Source: an uncultured Bacilli bacterium (lineage in GTDB: Bacteria > Bacillota_I > Bacilli_A > RF39 > UBA660). From it: DNA of 25,620 nucleotides. Where the stretch lies: the NCBI GenBank assembly GCA_910586865.1, contig CAJUIY010000027.1, positions 1-25,620 of the forward strand, given 5' to 3'. Of this stretch, positions 7,152-14,290 are shown one piece after another. The translations under genes and the position numbers were made by a program. Every line of letters starts with the position of its first letter. Positions within the stretch are counted from its first letter, which is position 1. The notes under the pieces are model-generated. The model saw only the letters and a program-made list of their open reading frames with translations, made no database searches and was not told the origin of the DNA.

Positions 7152-7820
7152 TTATTCATCAAAAGGATTCACTGTTTCATTATTTACCATAAAAATACAG
7201 TTTTTCTTTAAGTAAGAGGCTGCTTTTTTAGGAATGGTTATCATCTTTTCCCATTCTTTCACAACACTAAAATCAAAGTTACCTTCCACTTTATACTTTA
7301 CTATTAAATCCTGATTCGTAATTTCAATTTCTACTTTTTTTATCTTCTGAAATTCTTTATTTAAATTATCTTGAATACTAGAATTGATTGTTCGATGATA
7401 AGTAACATCTAATTTATCGGCTAAAACCAAAGCAAGATCAATTAGTGAATGGATATCTAATCCTTTGGAATGGTCTTTAATGGCATGCTCTATCATGGCT
7501 TCTTCTGAAGGAGTAATATCGGTATCTTTTAAAAACTTTCGAAACATTTTACTACTTATTAAGGCATGATCTATTTTATTAGGACCACTTTCACTAAGAC
7601 CAATATCATGTAATAAAGCTACTACCATACCAAGTTCTATCGTTCTTTCATCAGCATCTAGTTGTTCTAAAATTGTTTTCATATAAGAAGCCACTCTTTG
7701 GTAATGACCTAATCCATGTTCCCAATCCCATTTACCATTAGTAATAAACTTTATTTTTTCTATTTTCTCAGTTAGTTTTAAATACTCTTGATTGTTTAGA
7801 ATCACTTCATACATATTCAT
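7152..7820 (-). CDS. HD-domain metal-dependent phosphohydrolase
   Basis: 222 residues. The HD metal site is complete: H39 in GHYQRVA, H71-D72 in ALLHDIG, histidines at 112 and 117 in IEHAIKDHS, and D135 in LVLADKLD. Residues about 1-30 are a helical cap; about 155-222 form a small alpha/beta tail outside the HD core. Family members hydrolyse nucleotides, cyclic dinucleotides or (p)ppGpp; the short single-domain form does not tell which. It leads the operon with rdgB and a reductase. The first of two nearby ATGs is used since GAGG lies 10 nt before it. Its extended -10 promoter lies inside the left repeat of the restriction-modification island. Confidence 0.82.
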   Translation of the reverse strand: MNMYEVILNNQEYLKLTEKIEKIKFITNGKWDWEHGLGHYQRVASYMKTILEQLDADERTIELGMVVALLHDIGLSESGPNKIDHALISSKMFRKFLKDTDITPSEEAMIEHAIKDHSKGLDIHSLIDLALVLADKLDVTYHRTINSSIQDNLNKEFQKIKKVEIEITNQDLIVKYKVEGNFDFSVVKEWEKMITIPKKAASYLKKNCIFMVNNETVNPFDE

Positions 7821-7852
7821 ATTTTTGATACCTCGTTTTCTTTATCACTACT

Positions 7853-7861
7853 ATTATAACA
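7853..7861 (-). promoter_or_regulatory. Extended -10 promoter of the HD-rdgB-reductase operon
   Basis: Minus-strand TGTTATAAT, a TGn-TATAAT extended -10 element, with no good -35 box upstream (GAACAA at 17 bp). It lies about 33 bp before the HD start codon and is duplicated at 10077-10085. Confidence 0.62.
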
Positions 7862-7898
7862 TCATTTTCTAAGTTTTGTTCTCTAGCATTTGTAGACT

Positions 7899-7983
7899 TT
7901 ATCTTCTTTTTTTATCCGTTTTCAAAGGCATTGATTTTTCATAAAATTTTGTATAGCAATCTATTATTCTCTCATCTTTTATA
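7899..7983 (-). pseudogene. 3' remnant of the HExxH-protein gene (second copy at 10123)
   Basis: The minus strand reads in frame ERIIDCYTKFYEKS then MPLKTDKKRR and a TAA, matching the last codons of the gene at 10123-11037 and ending at the same relative position. Six base differences fall in this coding part and all six change the amino acid, as expected for a copy no longer under selection. There is no start or upstream body; similarity ends at 7983. Confidence 0.8.
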
Positions 7984-8169
7984 ATTCACTTAAGCCTCAA
8001 GGTCAAAAAATTACAATCTTTACTAGTAAGTGTGGTTGAAAAAAATACTCCTATCTTTTTCAAATTATAAATAATAATGAAAATCAAAATTCAGAATCAA
8101 AATAGAATAAGGAAAAGCGACTTTTTTATTTTATAAAACTAATACAGGTGTGATTGGCAACTACTCCCA

Positions 8170-9069
8170 TTAAATTAAGGCCATTGAATCAATTATCTTC
8201 CAATTTTCTTTATATTCTGCCAACTCGCTTGTCTTAACAGAAATTATTTTTTCAAAAGGCCATGTATCTATTATATTCATTGGAATTATATAACAAATTC
8301 CAACTTGCTTATCTACTGCAACATAAATATCACAATCTTTACTGGTAATTCTCTTTCCTTTATTTCTTTCATGAGTATGATCGATACCTTGCCCACCTCT
8401 ATCTCTATCTTTAAAACTTATTATATCAGAACTTATTCCTTTTACTTGTACTTTTAAAAGTTTGCCCTTATAGTCTATTATTGTATCATACCTACTAGAT
8501 CTTACATCTACATTTGAGGCATTATACCCTGCTAGAATTGCTCTTGATAAGAATAAGAATTGTGCTGAATCTCCCGCATTAGCAGTCATTATACCACTTT
8601 CAACATTTATTAAGTTTGTTGGAAAGCCATTCGTTGATGCAATAAATAAACTCTTGGCTAAAACTTTTTTTAAATCGCTAACAACATAGCGTTTTTTTCC
8701 CTCTTCTATACCAATTGTATTAAAAATATTTGTTACCAGCGAATCAACTATTTCGACTTCATTCTCTTCTACTTTCATATTTACTTCTGAAAATATTGTT
8801 TGTTCTATAAGTTTAAGCAAATCTTGCTTATAATAAATGTATTTATTAGCAATTTCTTCTATATTACTTTTTCTATAATCATATTTTGCAAATTCCTTTA
8901 TGATTTCTTCTCTATTATTTGGTTCCATATACAATTCATCAAAAATTTTTGATTTCAAATAATTTTTAATATCTATATCAGTGTATTCTCTTTTTTTGTC
9001 TGATTTAAAGTTACTGATGTAACTATTAATTTCTACTATATTTTCTTCTACAAACTCTTTTATATTCAT
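8170..9069 (-). CDS. PD-(D/E)XK endonuclease, probable type II restriction enzyme
   Basis: 299 residues. The N-terminal 125 are helical and unlike anything I know. Residues about 165-275 match the PDDEXK_5-type nuclease core: AGDSAQFLFLSRAILAGYNA (helix with the conserved G-D), then RYDTIIDYKGKLLKVQVKG with D195 and the Q208-V-K210 pair replacing the textbook E-x-K, followed by HTHERNKG and a final strand CDIYVAVDKQ. Q-x-K is a known variant in this family. It starts 1 bp after the cytosine methyltransferase's stop, with GGAGGA inside that gene's end, so the two form one operon. This pairing makes a restriction enzyme the best reading; the recognition site cannot be read from sequence. Translating the methylase first protects the host. 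Confidence 0.78.
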   Translation of the reverse strand: MNIKEFVEENIVEINSYISNFKSDKKREYTDIDIKNYLKSKIFDELYMEPNNREEIIKEFAKYDYRKSNIEEIANKYIYYKQDLLKLIEQTIFSEVNMKVEENEVEIVDSLVTNIFNTIGIEEGKKRYVVSDLKKVLAKSLFIASTNGFPTNLINVESGIMTANAGDSAQFLFLSRAILAGYNASNVDVRSSRYDTIIDYKGKLLKVQVKGISSDIISFKDRDRGGQGIDHTHERNKGKRITSKDCDIYVAVDKQVGICYIIPMNIIDTWPFEKIISVKTSELAEYKENWKIIDSMALI

Positions 9070-9070
9070 T

Positions 9071-10054
9071 CTAATCCTCCATTGAATTTAAGATTTCTTT
9101 TGCTACTCTTTCTATTATCCCAACGGAGACAGCATTTCCAGCTTGTTTATACACATTTGAATCACATAATTCATCAGGAATTATAAAATTTTGGGGAAAT
9201 CCTTGAAGTAACAAACATTCCTTAGGTGTTAATTTTCTAATTTCATTATTATTTGTAAGTATTAATGGTACATTGTGCCCTCCCATTCCCATATTTGCTG
9301 TTAACGTTGGGCAAACTCCTGTTTTGTTTGCTCTAACATATACTCGTCTGTATTGATATATAGTATTCTTTTCTATAATACTTTCTTTTAGCAAATTATA
9401 ACACTTTTTATCTGGACCATATTTATATTTTTCTTCTACTTCTAAATTCCAATCAACTACTTTCTCAATTTTATTTGTTAATTTTATTTTTGGAATATTA
9501 TTCCAAGAAAATTTTTCATATTCTTTTTTATTTAAAAAACCAACAATAAAAATTCTTTCTCTATTTTGGGGAATATTTCCATATTCACATGTATTTAATA
9601 CTTTTTCAGTCACATAATAACCATGTTTTTCAAGGGTTTCTTTTATCACTTTGAATGTATTACCATTGTCATGTGTTTTAAGATTTTTTACATTTTCTAA
9701 AAATACTATTCTTGGTTTATTATTGTTTTCTTCCATTTCTTTTATAATTCTCATTATTTGGAAAAACATATTTCCTCTATCATCCTCAAAGCCTTTTCTA
9801 TAGCCTGCAATAGAAAAAGGTTGACAAGGAAAACCACCAGTTAATATATCTATTTTAGGGATATCTTTTCCTTTTATATTACAAATATCATCAACTATAA
9901 GGTTAGTATCAGGATGATTTGCAGTGAATGTTATTGCACAATACTTATCTATTTCATTAGCCCATATTGGATTTACACCAGCCTTTTTGAAACCTAAATC
10001 TATTCCTCCAATACCAGCAAATAAGCTAGCCATTTTATATTTATGCTTCTTCAT
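9071..10054 (-). CDS. DNA (cytosine-5-)-methyltransferase of a type II restriction-modification system
   Basis: 327 residues, the same length as M.HhaI. Motif I FAGIGG at 12-17 (SAM), motif IV GGFPCQPFS with catalytic C77, motif VI ENV at 120-122, motif VIII QNRERIFIVGF from 163, motif IX (R)KLTPKECLLLQGFP, and motif X YKQAGNAVSV near the end. The target-recognition segment between VIII and IX is short and includes CPTLTANMGMGGHNVP, a form common in short-site C5 methylases, but I do not assign a site. An ATG six codons earlier sits only 4 nt from the -10 box; the chosen ATG (10052-10054) has AAAGGATG upstream. It is first in a two-gene operon with the nuclease. There is no C-protein regulator or Vsr nuclease. 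Confidence 0.95.
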   Translation of the reverse strand: MKKHKYKMASLFAGIGGIDLGFKKAGVNPIWANEIDKYCAITFTANHPDTNLIVDDICNIKGKDIPKIDILTGGFPCQPFSIAGYRKGFEDDRGNMFFQIMRIIKEMEENNNKPRIVFLENVKNLKTHDNGNTFKVIKETLEKHGYYVTEKVLNTCEYGNIPQNRERIFIVGFLNKKEYEKFSWNNIPKIKLTNKIEKVVDWNLEVEEKYKYGPDKKCYNLLKESIIEKNTIYQYRRVYVRANKTGVCPTLTANMGMGGHNVPLILTNNNEIRKLTPKECLLLQGFPQNFIIPDELCDSNVYKQAGNAVSVGIIERVAKEILNSMED

Positions 10055-10075
10055 TTCAATCATCCTTTCCATATA

Positions 10076-10207
10076 TATTATAACATTATTTTCTAGTTTT
10101 TGTTCTCTATTAATGGTAAATATTATTTTCTTTTTTTATCCGTTTTCAAAGGCATTAATTTTTCATGAAATTTTTTATAGCAATCTATTATTCTATCATC
10201 TTCTATA
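10076..10207. repeat. Right 132-bp direct repeat of the restriction-modification island
   Basis: It matches 7852-7983 without gaps. It covers the last codons of the HExxH-protein gene (stop at 10123), the intergenic spacer and the -10 box that now serves the methyltransferase. Confidence 0.88.
10077..10085 (-). promoter_or_regulatory. Extended -10 promoter of the restriction-modification operon
   Basis: Minus-strand TGTTATAAT, the second copy of the HD operon's promoter, about 23 bp before the methyltransferase's ATG. Upstream -35 match is poor (GAACAA). Confidence 0.6.
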
Positions 10208-11037
10208 CTCCCTATTACTTTATCTAGAATTTTATTATCTGTTAAAAAATTCTCTGAAATCTGGATAATTTTAGGAATGCTATCATCCTCTTTTAGGATA
10301 GTAGGTGCAAGATAAGTGGGTAAAATATATTGAAATAATAAGGAAGAATCCAAAACATGCCCACCTTCTACAAAATTAAATTTTTCCTCATAATACTCTC
10401 TATATTCCTCTTGATAGGAAGTTAGTTGTTTCATATGGCTTTCTATGATATTCCTATTCAGTGTTTGATTTTTTTGATATAAAGCAATTAAATCGTTTTT
10501 AAATAAAATTTCTAATGCATATTGATACGCTTCTTGATAACGATATTGTATATAACGGTCCATATCTTCTTCTAACTCTTGGTATCTCCCACTTTGTTTT
10601 AGAAAAATATACATTTCATATTCTAAAAGAATTGGATTTTCTAACAACCTATTTTCGGTATCCACCTCTTTCTCTAAGAAGATAGCATGCCATATCTCAT
10701 GAAGAATATTGAAAGAATCCCCAATATTATTTCGATAAAAAAGTTCTATTTTTTTACTTTCTTCATCCATTCTAGAAGGATTATCTCTTAATCCTTCTAC
10801 CTCATCTTTGATAAACTCCATTTTTTCTTTATCTCTTACTCTTTCTAGTATCTTCTTCTGGTATTTGATTGGTAGGCAACGAATAAAATCGAATATCATA
10901 TCCATAGAATCTTCTAAAGAAATAGTGGTAAAATTCGTATCATTTTCTTCTATTTCCACATGACTAGCAACTATTTTTTTAGAAATATCAACAGGAAGTT
11001 TTGGAAACTCACTTTCTTTTGCATTTTTATTCAGCAT
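10123..11037 (-). CDS. Unknown protein with an HExxH (zinc-peptidase-like) motif
   Basis: 304 residues, soluble, strongly helical and acidic. The one recognisable motif is HEIWH (H113, E114, H117) in a hydrophobic helix (FNILHEIWHAIF), the zinc and catalytic residues of gluzincin/M78-type metallopeptidases; a possible third ligand is a Glu in the LLEYEMYIF helix about 25 residues on (inference). The rest is not a family I know. The 304-residue protein at 20887 has the same length and also an HExxH helix after a helical N-terminus, so the two may be distant relatives. The ATG has no clear ribosome site and an in-frame TGA lies nine codons upstream, so the start is not firm. Its last 28 codons lie within the island's right repeat. 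Confidence 0.62.
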   Translation of the reverse strand: MLNKNAKESEFPKLPVDISKKIVASHVEIEENDTNFTTISLEDSMDMIFDFIRCLPIKYQKKILERVRDKEKMEFIKDEVEGLRDNPSRMDEESKKIELFYRNNIGDSFNILHEIWHAIFLEKEVDTENRLLENPILLEYEMYIFLKQSGRYQELEEDMDRYIQYRYQEAYQYALEILFKNDLIALYQKNQTLNRNIIESHMKQLTSYQEEYREYYEEKFNFVEGGHVLDSSLLFQYILPTYLAPTILKEDDSIPKIIQISENFLTDNKILDKVIGSIEDDRIIDCYKKFHEKLMPLKTDKKRK

Positions 11038-11080
11038 ACTGATAAATAATTCTTCGATATCTCATCCCTACTTTCTCTTC

Positions 11081-11665
11081 TTATTTTAAATCTTTTCTGT
11101 TACAATTACCACCATTATTTTTGATATAGGCATCTATTTGATCCATTAATTGATAACTGTTATCCACATTTTTGGTATTAGTAATATGGATTAGATAGGA
11201 ATCCCCGCTAGATTCTATTATTTTTCCTGATTCTTCAAAATAAGTCAGCTCATAGGAATACTCTTTTTCGTGAAAAGTACAACGGATAGAAGTTTTCTTC
11301 TTGGTACCATGATCATAATTAGTAAACTTAACAAAAGTAAACAAGAAGAAGTAAAAAATATCAATCATAAACAATACCAAAATTGCAATTCCAATCGCTT
11401 TTAATATTTTTATTATCATTCCAGCTAACTTTTCTGTATTACTTATCTTTTCTTCTATTACCTTTCTAATATCATTATCTAAAAGTTCATCAATACTAAT
11501 GTTGAATTCTTTTGATAATTGTTTTAACTGTTCTGGGTTTGGTGCTGTTTCTCCTAATTCCCAGTTTGAAATGGTTTGTCTCGTTACTTTTATTTTTTCT
11601 GCTAATTCCTCTTGTGAAAGATGATTCTTTTTTCTTAGATGAAAAAGATTCTCTCCTAGCTTCAT
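11081..11665 (-). CDS. Xre-family regulator with a C-terminal membrane helix
   Basis: 194 residues. Residues 1-60 are an Xre/Cro helix-turn-helix (LSQEELAEKIKVTRQTISNW is the classic recognition region), followed by a charged linker and one strong membrane helix at about 85-110 (IIKILKAIGIAILVLFMIDI), then a roughly 75-residue outside or periplasm-facing-type domain with beta pattern (EYSYELTYFEE). A DNA-binding domain tied to the membrane suggests a sensor that reads an envelope signal directly (inference). A TTG six codons upstream is possible, but AGGAGGG lies 5 nt before the ATG at 11663-11665, which decides the start. The next gene, the HExxH protein, begins 43 bp downstream and may share the transcript. 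Confidence 0.84.
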   Translation of the reverse strand: MKLGENLFHLRKKNHLSQEELAEKIKVTRQTISNWELGETAPNPEQLKQLSKEFNISIDELLDNDIRKVIEEKISNTEKLAGMIIKILKAIGIAILVLFMIDIFYFFLFTFVKFTNYDHGTKKKTSIRCTFHEKEYSYELTYFEESGKIIESSGDSYLIHITNTKNVDNSYQLMDQIDAYIKNNGGNCNRKDLK

Positions 11666-11900
11666 TTTATCCCTCCTTTCCAAAACAAGTGTAAAGAAAG
11701 ATGGAAAAATAGTCTACCAAATCATTTTGGAACTTTCGCAAAACATCTTAACATTAGACTTCTAGTAGAAATAATATTTCTTCTTTTAACCACCAAAAAA
11801 ATTACCTATTTTTATAAAAATCTATTTAGAAAATTAGACACTTTCATTTACAGTAAAAGAATATTTTTTACACTTTTTGTTTTCAATGTTTTACGATATT

Positions 11901-12191
11901 TCACTGTAAACCTTTGCAAGTATCCTCTATTATACTTTTTAAGATTTCTCTATTCTCCATTTCCTCTAGATGGTACATTTCTTTTGCATTTTGATAAGGA
12001 ATTTCTCTTTTCATGTAATATTTTTTGTTACTATCTACCATTTTGACAAGAAGTCGATTATCATATATACCACCAAATAAAGTGCCATGATAATATAATA
12101 AATACTCTCCCATCATAGGACGACAAGTAATATCATCTAAAATACTTAATTTTTCTAATACATAATCCTTATACTCTTTTGTAGTTGCCAT
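11901..12191 (-). CDS. TfoX N-terminal-domain protein
   Basis: 96 residues, exactly the single TfoX-N domain: YVLEKLSILDDITCRPMMGE (the R.MMGEY.LYY motif), FGGIYDNRLLVK, and the PYQNAKEMYH segment near 65-75. TfoX/Sxy controls competence in Gammaproteobacteria, but the stand-alone N-domain in Firmicutes has no proven role, so I give no function. It starts 4 bp after the stop of the 161-residue gene and belongs to its operon. An inverted pair TTTACAGT/ACTGTAAA (11847-11854, 11903-11910) flanks its stop codon. Confidence 0.82.
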   Translation of the reverse strand: MATTKEYKDYVLEKLSILDDITCRPMMGEYLLYYHGTLFGGIYDNRLLVKMVDSNKKYYMKREIPYQNAKEMYHLEEMENREILKSIIEDTCKGLQ

Positions 12192-12195
12192 ACTT

Positions 12196-12681
12196 CTACC
12201 TTCTCTTTACTTTTTGTGCTTGCTTTTTATATACTTGTTCTGCTAGTTCATGATATCTTTCTTCATATCTTGAAATCACATCTTGGAAATCGGTACCACT
12301 AGAGCTAAAATTAATTTTAATTTGACTTCCACTTGCATTAAATGCATCAATTCCTGTAAAGTTAGATCTCATTGATTTCATTGAATAATATCTCCCTACT
12401 CCCATTGTCTCATGTTCGATAAACGTATCTAATAGATCATTCAGTAATATTTCATATAAGACTAATTTATGAACAATAGGAATTTCTAAATCAATTTGCT
12501 TGCTAAAACCTACTTCTGGAACATAGATATCTAAGATAAACATCGATTGATGATTCACTTCGGCTAATAAAAATTTCATACTAGCATTTACTTTTCTTTC
12601 ATCCGATAATATTTGGGTGATATACTCTATAATCAACTGAGATTTTTGAATGGCTATTTCCGCTGCTTCCTTTTTTTTCAT
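12196..12681 (-). CDS. Unknown cytoplasmic protein, operon partner of the TfoX-N gene
   Basis: 161 residues with no membrane segment; the family is not recognised. It appears alpha/beta: an N-terminal helix (1-28), strand FLLAEVNHQSMFILDIYVPE (about 37-56), a helical stretch rich in Leu (about 68-88), a Ser/Gly-rich middle with GSQIKINFSSSGTDF (about 117-131), and a basic helical end. The start is firm: GGAGG 6 nt before the ATG, with an extended -10 promoter about 65 bp upstream. Lys/Arg-rich ends (MKKK..., ...KVKRR) could mean nucleic-acid contact, but nothing specific shows it. Confidence 0.62.
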   Translation of the reverse strand: MKKKEAAEIAIQKSQLIIEYITQILSDERKVNASMKFLLAEVNHQSMFILDIYVPEVGFSKQIDLEIPIVHKLVLYEILLNDLLDTFIEHETMGVGRYYSMKSMRSNFTGIDAFNASGSQIKINFSSSGTDFQDVISRYEERYHELAEQVYKKQAQKVKRR

Positions 12682-12707
12682 ATGAATCCTCCTCGTTTTA
12701 TTTTATT

Positions 12708-12757
12708 CCCCCTAAGATAATAGGGATTGGCTTTTGTAAATATCCTATATTATACCA
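12708..12757 (-). promoter_or_regulatory. Promoter and short leader hairpin of the 161-residue/TfoX-N operon
   Basis: Minus-strand TGGTATAAT (12749-12757) is an extended -10 box without a clear -35. In the leader, TAGGG (12721-12725) and CCCTA (12710-12714) can form a small stem before the ribosome site; there is no T run, so it is not an evident attenuator. Confidence 0.55.
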
Positions 12758-12802
12758 CTACTTCTTCCATTCCGCACTATATTTTTTTATTTTTGTTATA
12801 TC

Positions 12803-12835
12803 AAAAGAAAAAGAACTTTTAAATATTCAGTTCTT
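12803..12835 (-). terminator. Intrinsic terminator enclosing the stop codon of the small membrane protein
   Basis: On the minus strand AAGAAC (from 12835) pairs with GTTCTT (to 12811), followed by TTTCTTTTGA. The 5' arm starts in the last codons of the gene, so the TGA (12827-12829) sits in the loop. Confidence 0.62.
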
Positions 12836-13147
12836 ATCTATAACATCAATGGATGTAATATTAGTAAGACGGTAATAATAAAGTTCTTTTTGATTCTTTT
12901 TTCCTGTCATTTCTAAAACAATCCATGTATCATTGTAATCTTTTAATATCCCCTTTGTGTTTCCATTCACGAGTAAATTCAGTTCATCGGTGGTATTCAT
13001 TTCAATATATTTTCCTTTGATTTCATTTAAAGAGGGAAAATTTTTCTTTTTCTTTGGATTATTAGGCATTAAATTCATCATTTTATCCAGTTTAGAGGAT
13101 AAACTAGAGTAAGCAATCATGATAGCCATGAATATTAAAAATTCCAT
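12827..13147 (-). CDS. Small membrane-anchored protein with a C-terminal beta domain
   Basis: 106 residues. An N-terminal membrane helix (MEFLIFMAIMIAY, about 1-16) is followed by a short helical linker with a NPKKKK stretch (inside-facing charge) and a beta-rich domain (about 47-106: GKYIEMNT..., GILKDYNDTWIVLEM, YYYRLTNITSIDVI) that resembles a small SH3/Sm-like barrel. The linker basics suggest the domain lies in the cytoplasm (inference). It begins 2 bp after the stop of an Xre regulator whose C-terminal domain has the same pattern. GGAGGA before the ATG lies inside that gene. The pair probably works together, for example as a membrane partner for the regulator. Confidence 0.7.
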   Translation of the reverse strand: MEFLIFMAIMIAYSSLSSKLDKMMNLMPNNPKKKKNFPSLNEIKGKYIEMNTTDELNLLVNGNTKGILKDYNDTWIVLEMTGKKNQKELYYYRLTNITSIDVIDKN

Positions 13148-13149
13148 TC

Positions 13150-13587
13150 TTATTCCTCCTCCACTACTTTAATAGAAAGAATGAGATCCATGTCGATTAA
13201 TTTATGACGTTTTTCTTTTTTGGAATCGATTTCTACCTTCATAAAATCGTCTTGAATACGAACCACTTTTACTAACGTATTATCCTTCAAATTCAAATCA
13301 AAGAAATCATCTGACAATGTTAAATAACATTTCTTCCCAATTAAATCTTGAAGTAAGGAATCTTTACTATTATCCTTACAACTTATTTCAATTTGATTAT
13401 CTACTAATTCATCTAAACTGATATGGAAATATTTTGCAAGAAGACTTGCTTGTTGTAAATCTGGGCTAGTAATATCCCCTTCCCAACTAGATACCGTTTG
13501 CCTAGAAACTCCAATTTTTTCTGCCAATTTCTCTTGTGATAAATTATTTTTTTTTCGTAAATTTACTATTTTTTTACCAATTGCCAT
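13150..13587 (-). CDS. Xre-family regulator paired with a small membrane protein
   Basis: 145 residues. Helix-turn-helix at about 5-60 (NNLSQEKLAEKIGVSRQTVS is the recognition motif, next to SSWEGDITSPD), then a Ser/Asp linker and a C-terminal beta domain (about 83-145: IGKKCYLTLSDD..., VVRIQDDFMKVEID, KLIDMDLILSIKVV). That domain parallels the C-terminus of the neighbour at 12827-13147 in order and spacing (GK, acidic turn, hydrophobic strand, final I.SI.V). The Xre half is certain; ligand or target is unknown. AGGTG lies upstream of the ATG at 13585-13587. Co-transcribed with the membrane protein and closed by the terminator at 12803-12835. Confidence 0.85.
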   Translation of the reverse strand: MAIGKKIVNLRKKNNLSQEKLAEKIGVSRQTVSSWEGDITSPDLQQASLLAKYFHISLDELVDNQIEISCKDNSKDSLLQDLIGKKCYLTLSDDFFDLNLKDNTLVKVVRIQDDFMKVEIDSKKEKRHKLIDMDLILSIKVVEEE

Positions 13588-13672
13588 CTCTTCACCTCAG
13601 ATACATTTTATAATGATACCTACAAAAAACCAAGTAAAATAAATTAACATCGTGTAAAAATTGTTTGTCATT

Positions 13673-14272
13673 CTATGCTTTTCTTTCAAAAGCCTCATTA
13701 GAAGCACCACATAATGGACATTTAAAATGATTGGGTAGATTTTCCCCATAATAAACATAACCACATATCGTACAAATCCAAGCTGTTTTCCCTTTTTCTG
13801 TAGTGACTTTTAATAATTCTTCTTTATGTTCTTGATAATAGGAATAACTCATCGCTTCTTCCTCTTTTAATACATCGGCTTCGATTAATCTTCCAAGAAA
13901 TAAGGTATGAGTTTCATTCTCTATCTTATCGACTATTTCACATATCATATAGCCAAGAGAATCATCTATCGTTTTTATCCCTTCGATTTCCGTAGTTTTT
14001 ATTTTTTCAAATTTATTCATATCACGCATAGAATGCATTCCAAAAGTTTTAATGATTTCACTATTTGCGTTTTTTCCTAATACAGAAAGAGCAAATTGAT
14101 TACTTTTTTTCAATAATTCATTGGTATAATTTGTTTTCATAACAGATACAGCAATTAAAGGATTTTCTCCTGCACTTACTTGAGATACGGCATCTACGAT
14201 ACATCCTCCATCTTTTGTTGTTAGAACATACATACCTTGTGTTATTTTTCTAGTTATTTTTTTATTCTTCAT
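13673..14272 (-). CDS. Flavin reductase-rubredoxin fusion (high-molecular-weight rubredoxin type)
   Basis: 199 residues. About 1-150 form a flavin-reductase-like FMN domain (GMYVLTT near the start, DAVSQVSAGENPLIAVSVMK for flavin contact, and an F.LSVLG strand). Residues about 163-199 are a short rubredoxin, WICTICGYVYYGENLP then FKCPLCGAS, with C167, C170, C185 and C188 for one iron. Such fusions (Hrb in acetogens and clostridia) carry electrons from NAD(P)H or another donor to flavodiiron proteins that remove oxygen or NO, so this is probably an oxygen-defence electron carrier. Possible starts are GTG 14281, ATG 14278 and ATG 14272; GAGGAG is 8 nt before 14272 but only 2 before 14278, so 14272 is used. 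Confidence 0.9.
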   Translation of the reverse strand: MKNKKITRKITQGMYVLTTKDGGCIVDAVSQVSAGENPLIAVSVMKTNYTNELLKKSNQFALSVLGKNANSEIIKTFGMHSMRDMNKFEKIKTTEIEGIKTIDDSLGYMICEIVDKIENETHTLFLGRLIEADVLKEEEAMSYSYYQEHKEELLKVTTEKGKTAWICTICGYVYYGENLPNHFKCPLCGASNEAFERKA

Positions 14273-14290
14273 ACCCATCACTCCTCAACT

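Larger units (their letters stand above)
7852..7983. repeat. Left 132-bp direct repeat of the restriction-modification island
   Basis: It aligns without gaps to 10076-10207, with 16 mismatches by hand count (about 88% identity). The core CTTTTTTTATCCGTTTTCAA plus six further bases is identical. Similarity stops abruptly at both ends. It carries the HD gene's -10 box at one end and the 3' end of an HExxH-protein gene at the other. Confidence 0.88.
7821..8169. other. 349-bp gene-free stretch: HD promoter, left repeat, unique tail of the island
   Basis: 7821-7851 holds the HD gene's leader; 7852-7983 is the left copy of the island repeat, with a decayed gene end inside it. In 7984-8169 I see no gene: only an 8-bp AT-rich inverted repeat (TTGAAAAA at 8036-8043, TTTTTCAA at 8056-8063), which could act as a weak terminator for the nuclease gene but is not followed by a T run. 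Confidence 0.6.
7852..10207. other. Restriction-modification island inserted with a long target duplication
   Basis: Two restriction-modification genes (8170-10054) lie between two 132-bp direct repeats (7852-7983, 10076-10207). Removing one repeat plus the island would place the HExxH-protein gene directly before the HD operon, with an intact gene end and promoter at the join. No integrase or transposase is present. Insertion with long target duplication is a documented route for type II systems (first argued from Helicobacter pylori comparisons); applying it here is inference. Confidence 0.72.

Noticed and set aside
8009..8030. A short match between the tail of the island and the nuclease gene (ACAATCTTTACT with GTAA after it, near 8329), suggesting a second nuclease remnant
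   Set aside because: Only about 18 bases with one mismatch in very AT-rich DNA; flanks do not match and the frame does not continue.
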